A stretch of 5,299 nucleotides of DNA from Anaerolineae bacterium (GTDB taxonomy: Bacteria > Chloroflexota > Anaerolineae > Anaerolineales > Villigracilaceae): the NCBI GenBank assembly GCA_003524705.1, contig DQGV01000464.1, forward strand, positions 1 to 5,299. The letters run 5' to 3'. Both the position numbers and the translations under genes were made by a program. Positions 4,664 to 5,299 of this stretch are shown piece after piece; position 1 is the first letter of the stretch; every line of letters begins with the position of its first letter. The notes under the pieces were generated by a model, which was not told the origin of the DNA, did not search any database, and was given only the letters and a program-made list of their open reading frames with translations.

Positions 4664-5257
4664 CTATTTTTGTGGCTTGAGAAAATATGCCTGATATGTT
4701 CCTTGTGAGGTGTAGCCCAATTTTTCTGCTAACTTACAAGATTCTAGATTCGCCGCATCCCAATGAGCGTCCATGTTATTTTCAAAGCACCAACGCACGA
4801 GATTGGCTGACAATGCAGTTGCTAACCCTTGACGGCGATGTTCATCCGCTACAAACAAACTGACCTCAATGCTCGTACTACAAACTAAGGAAGAATATGC
4901 GGCACCTATAACTTCACCATCATTTTCAGCATAAAATCCAATACCACGTTCCACAAAATCTTCTGGTGACTCAAAATCTGAAACATCAATGAAATGGTCT
5001 TGTCCTTTTATACGTTGTAAAAGATTCGCGTCCATACGTTTTACATCTTGTGCAAATTTTGAATCCTGACAAAGTTTTCTCAAATGTTCAACCGATATAG
5101 TTTCTGATGAAAACATATATCTTTCAATTTCAAAAAAGCGTTCTCCATAAAAATTCTTAAACGCTTCTGCCCAGCCCGGCAATGCGGACATAAACAAATT
5201 ATACGGTTGAAAACTTTTTACAATTTCTTCCCCGCTAGTGGTGGGGTAAGATTCCCC
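4664..5257 (-). CDS. GNAT-family N-acetyltransferase, 5' end lost at contig edge
   Basis: GNAT enzymes move an acetyl group from acetyl-CoA to an amine. The acetyl-CoA site is clear: numbering from the TTG at 5197, RRQGLA at 121-126 follows the strand EVSLFVADEH (111-120), and HWDAAN (145-150) and LAEKLGY (156-162) complete the C-terminal half. The layout fits the PF12746-type GNAT family, whose members are normally about 250 residues and have a further N-terminal domain. From 5197 there are only 177 residues, but the frame stays open upstream, and the 20 extra residues encoded by 5198-5257 (starting GESYPTTSGEE) look like the missing N-terminal domain. Beyond 5257 lies homopolymer. I therefore treat the gene as 5'-truncated by the contig end. 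A start at ATG 5191 remains possible: TATAAT (minus strand, 5198-5203) lies 6 nt before it. It is the first visible gene of a two-gene minus-strand unit with the kinase-like gene. The acetyl acceptor is unknown. Confidence 0.82.
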   Translation of the reverse strand, partial: GESYPTTSGEEIVKSFQPYNLFMSALPGWAEAFKNFYGERFFEIERYMFSSETISVEHLRKLCQDSKFAQDVKRMDANLLQRIKGQDHFIDVSDFESPEDFVERGIGFYAENDGEVIGAAYSSLVCSTSIEVSLFVADEHRRQGLATALSANLVRWCFENNMDAHWDAANLESCKLAEKLGYTSQGTYQAYFLKPQK

Positions 5258-5299
5258 AAAAAAAAAAAAAAAAAAAAAAATTATTATTTTTTTTTTTTT
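5258..5299. other. A/T homopolymer at contig end (likely artefact)
   Basis: Twenty-three A residues at 5258-5280 are followed by TTATTA and thirteen T residues up to the last base. It directly interrupts the coding frame of the acetyltransferase. Long homopolymers at the extreme end of a contig are typical of assembly or read-end errors. I do not regard this as a real coding or terminator sequence. Confidence 0.7.

Noticed and set aside
5198..5203. Perfect TATAAT on the minus strand as a promoter for the acetyltransferase gene
   Set aside because: No suitable -35 is seen, and the coding frame appears to continue upstream of it. It is kept only as an alternative.
5258..5299. A/T homopolymer as terminator, origin or real poly(A)
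   Set aside because: It has no hairpin, lies at the extreme contig end and interrupts a coding frame, so an assembly artefact is more likely.
1..5299. Search for CRISPR arrays, tRNA or rRNA genes, insertion sequences, phage or toxin-antitoxin genes
   Set aside because: I saw no regularly spaced direct repeats, no cloverleaf-like sequence, no transposase and no terminal inverted repeats with target duplications.

Overview
The window is one end of a bacterial contig and falls into three parts. Bases 1-1473 hold a compact translation operon, infC-rpmI-rplT (initiation factor IF-3, ribosomal proteins L35 and L20). It has a sigma70-type promoter, strong Shine-Dalgarno sites and a very clean intrinsic terminator. 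Bases 1480-4104 carry three more plus-strand genes: a macro-domain (ADP-ribose-binding) protein, a TrmH/SpoU-family RNA 2'-O-methyltransferase 7 nt downstream, and a DUF711-family protein of unknown biochemical role. Bases 4106-5257 carry a convergent two-gene minus-strand unit: a GNAT acetyltransferase cut off by the contig end, followed by a small P-loop (shikimate-kinase-like) ATPase. The last 42 bases are almost pure A and T homopolymer, probably an assembly-edge artefact.

The organism is a bacterium with moderately AT-rich DNA. The L35 with a basic N-terminal extension, the roughly 400-residue DUF711 protein and the heptad-like intergenic repeat resemble what I associate with Chloroflexota (Anaerolineae). 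That is an inference from memory, not a search result.

The most interesting region is the infC operon. The conserved IF-3 N-terminus can only be encoded from a non-canonical AUA codon at 103, which sits 6 nt after GAGGAG. No ATG, GTG or TTG lies between the upstream in-frame stop at 82-84 and codon 151. Rare-codon initiation of infC with IF-3 autoregulation is well known for AUU in E. coli, so this looks like the same logic with another codon. The operon also has a hairpin in its leader, a 10-bp stem with a GAGA tetraloop and U-rich tail before rpmI, and a structured rpmI-rplT spacer. A 9-bp stretch of one spacer is complementary to the other across rpmI, and that pairing would compete with both local hairpins. 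This resembles in outline the L20-dependent control known in E. coli and B. subtilis, but only by analogy.

The other genes look like ordinary housekeeping or accessory genes. The macro gene, and less clearly the methyltransferase gene, lack convincing Shine-Dalgarno sites and have a -10-like hexamer exactly 6 nt before the ATG, which fits leaderless transcripts. I see no phage genes, insertion sequence, CRISPR array, tRNA or rRNA. I do not see a clearly new defence or biosynthetic system.
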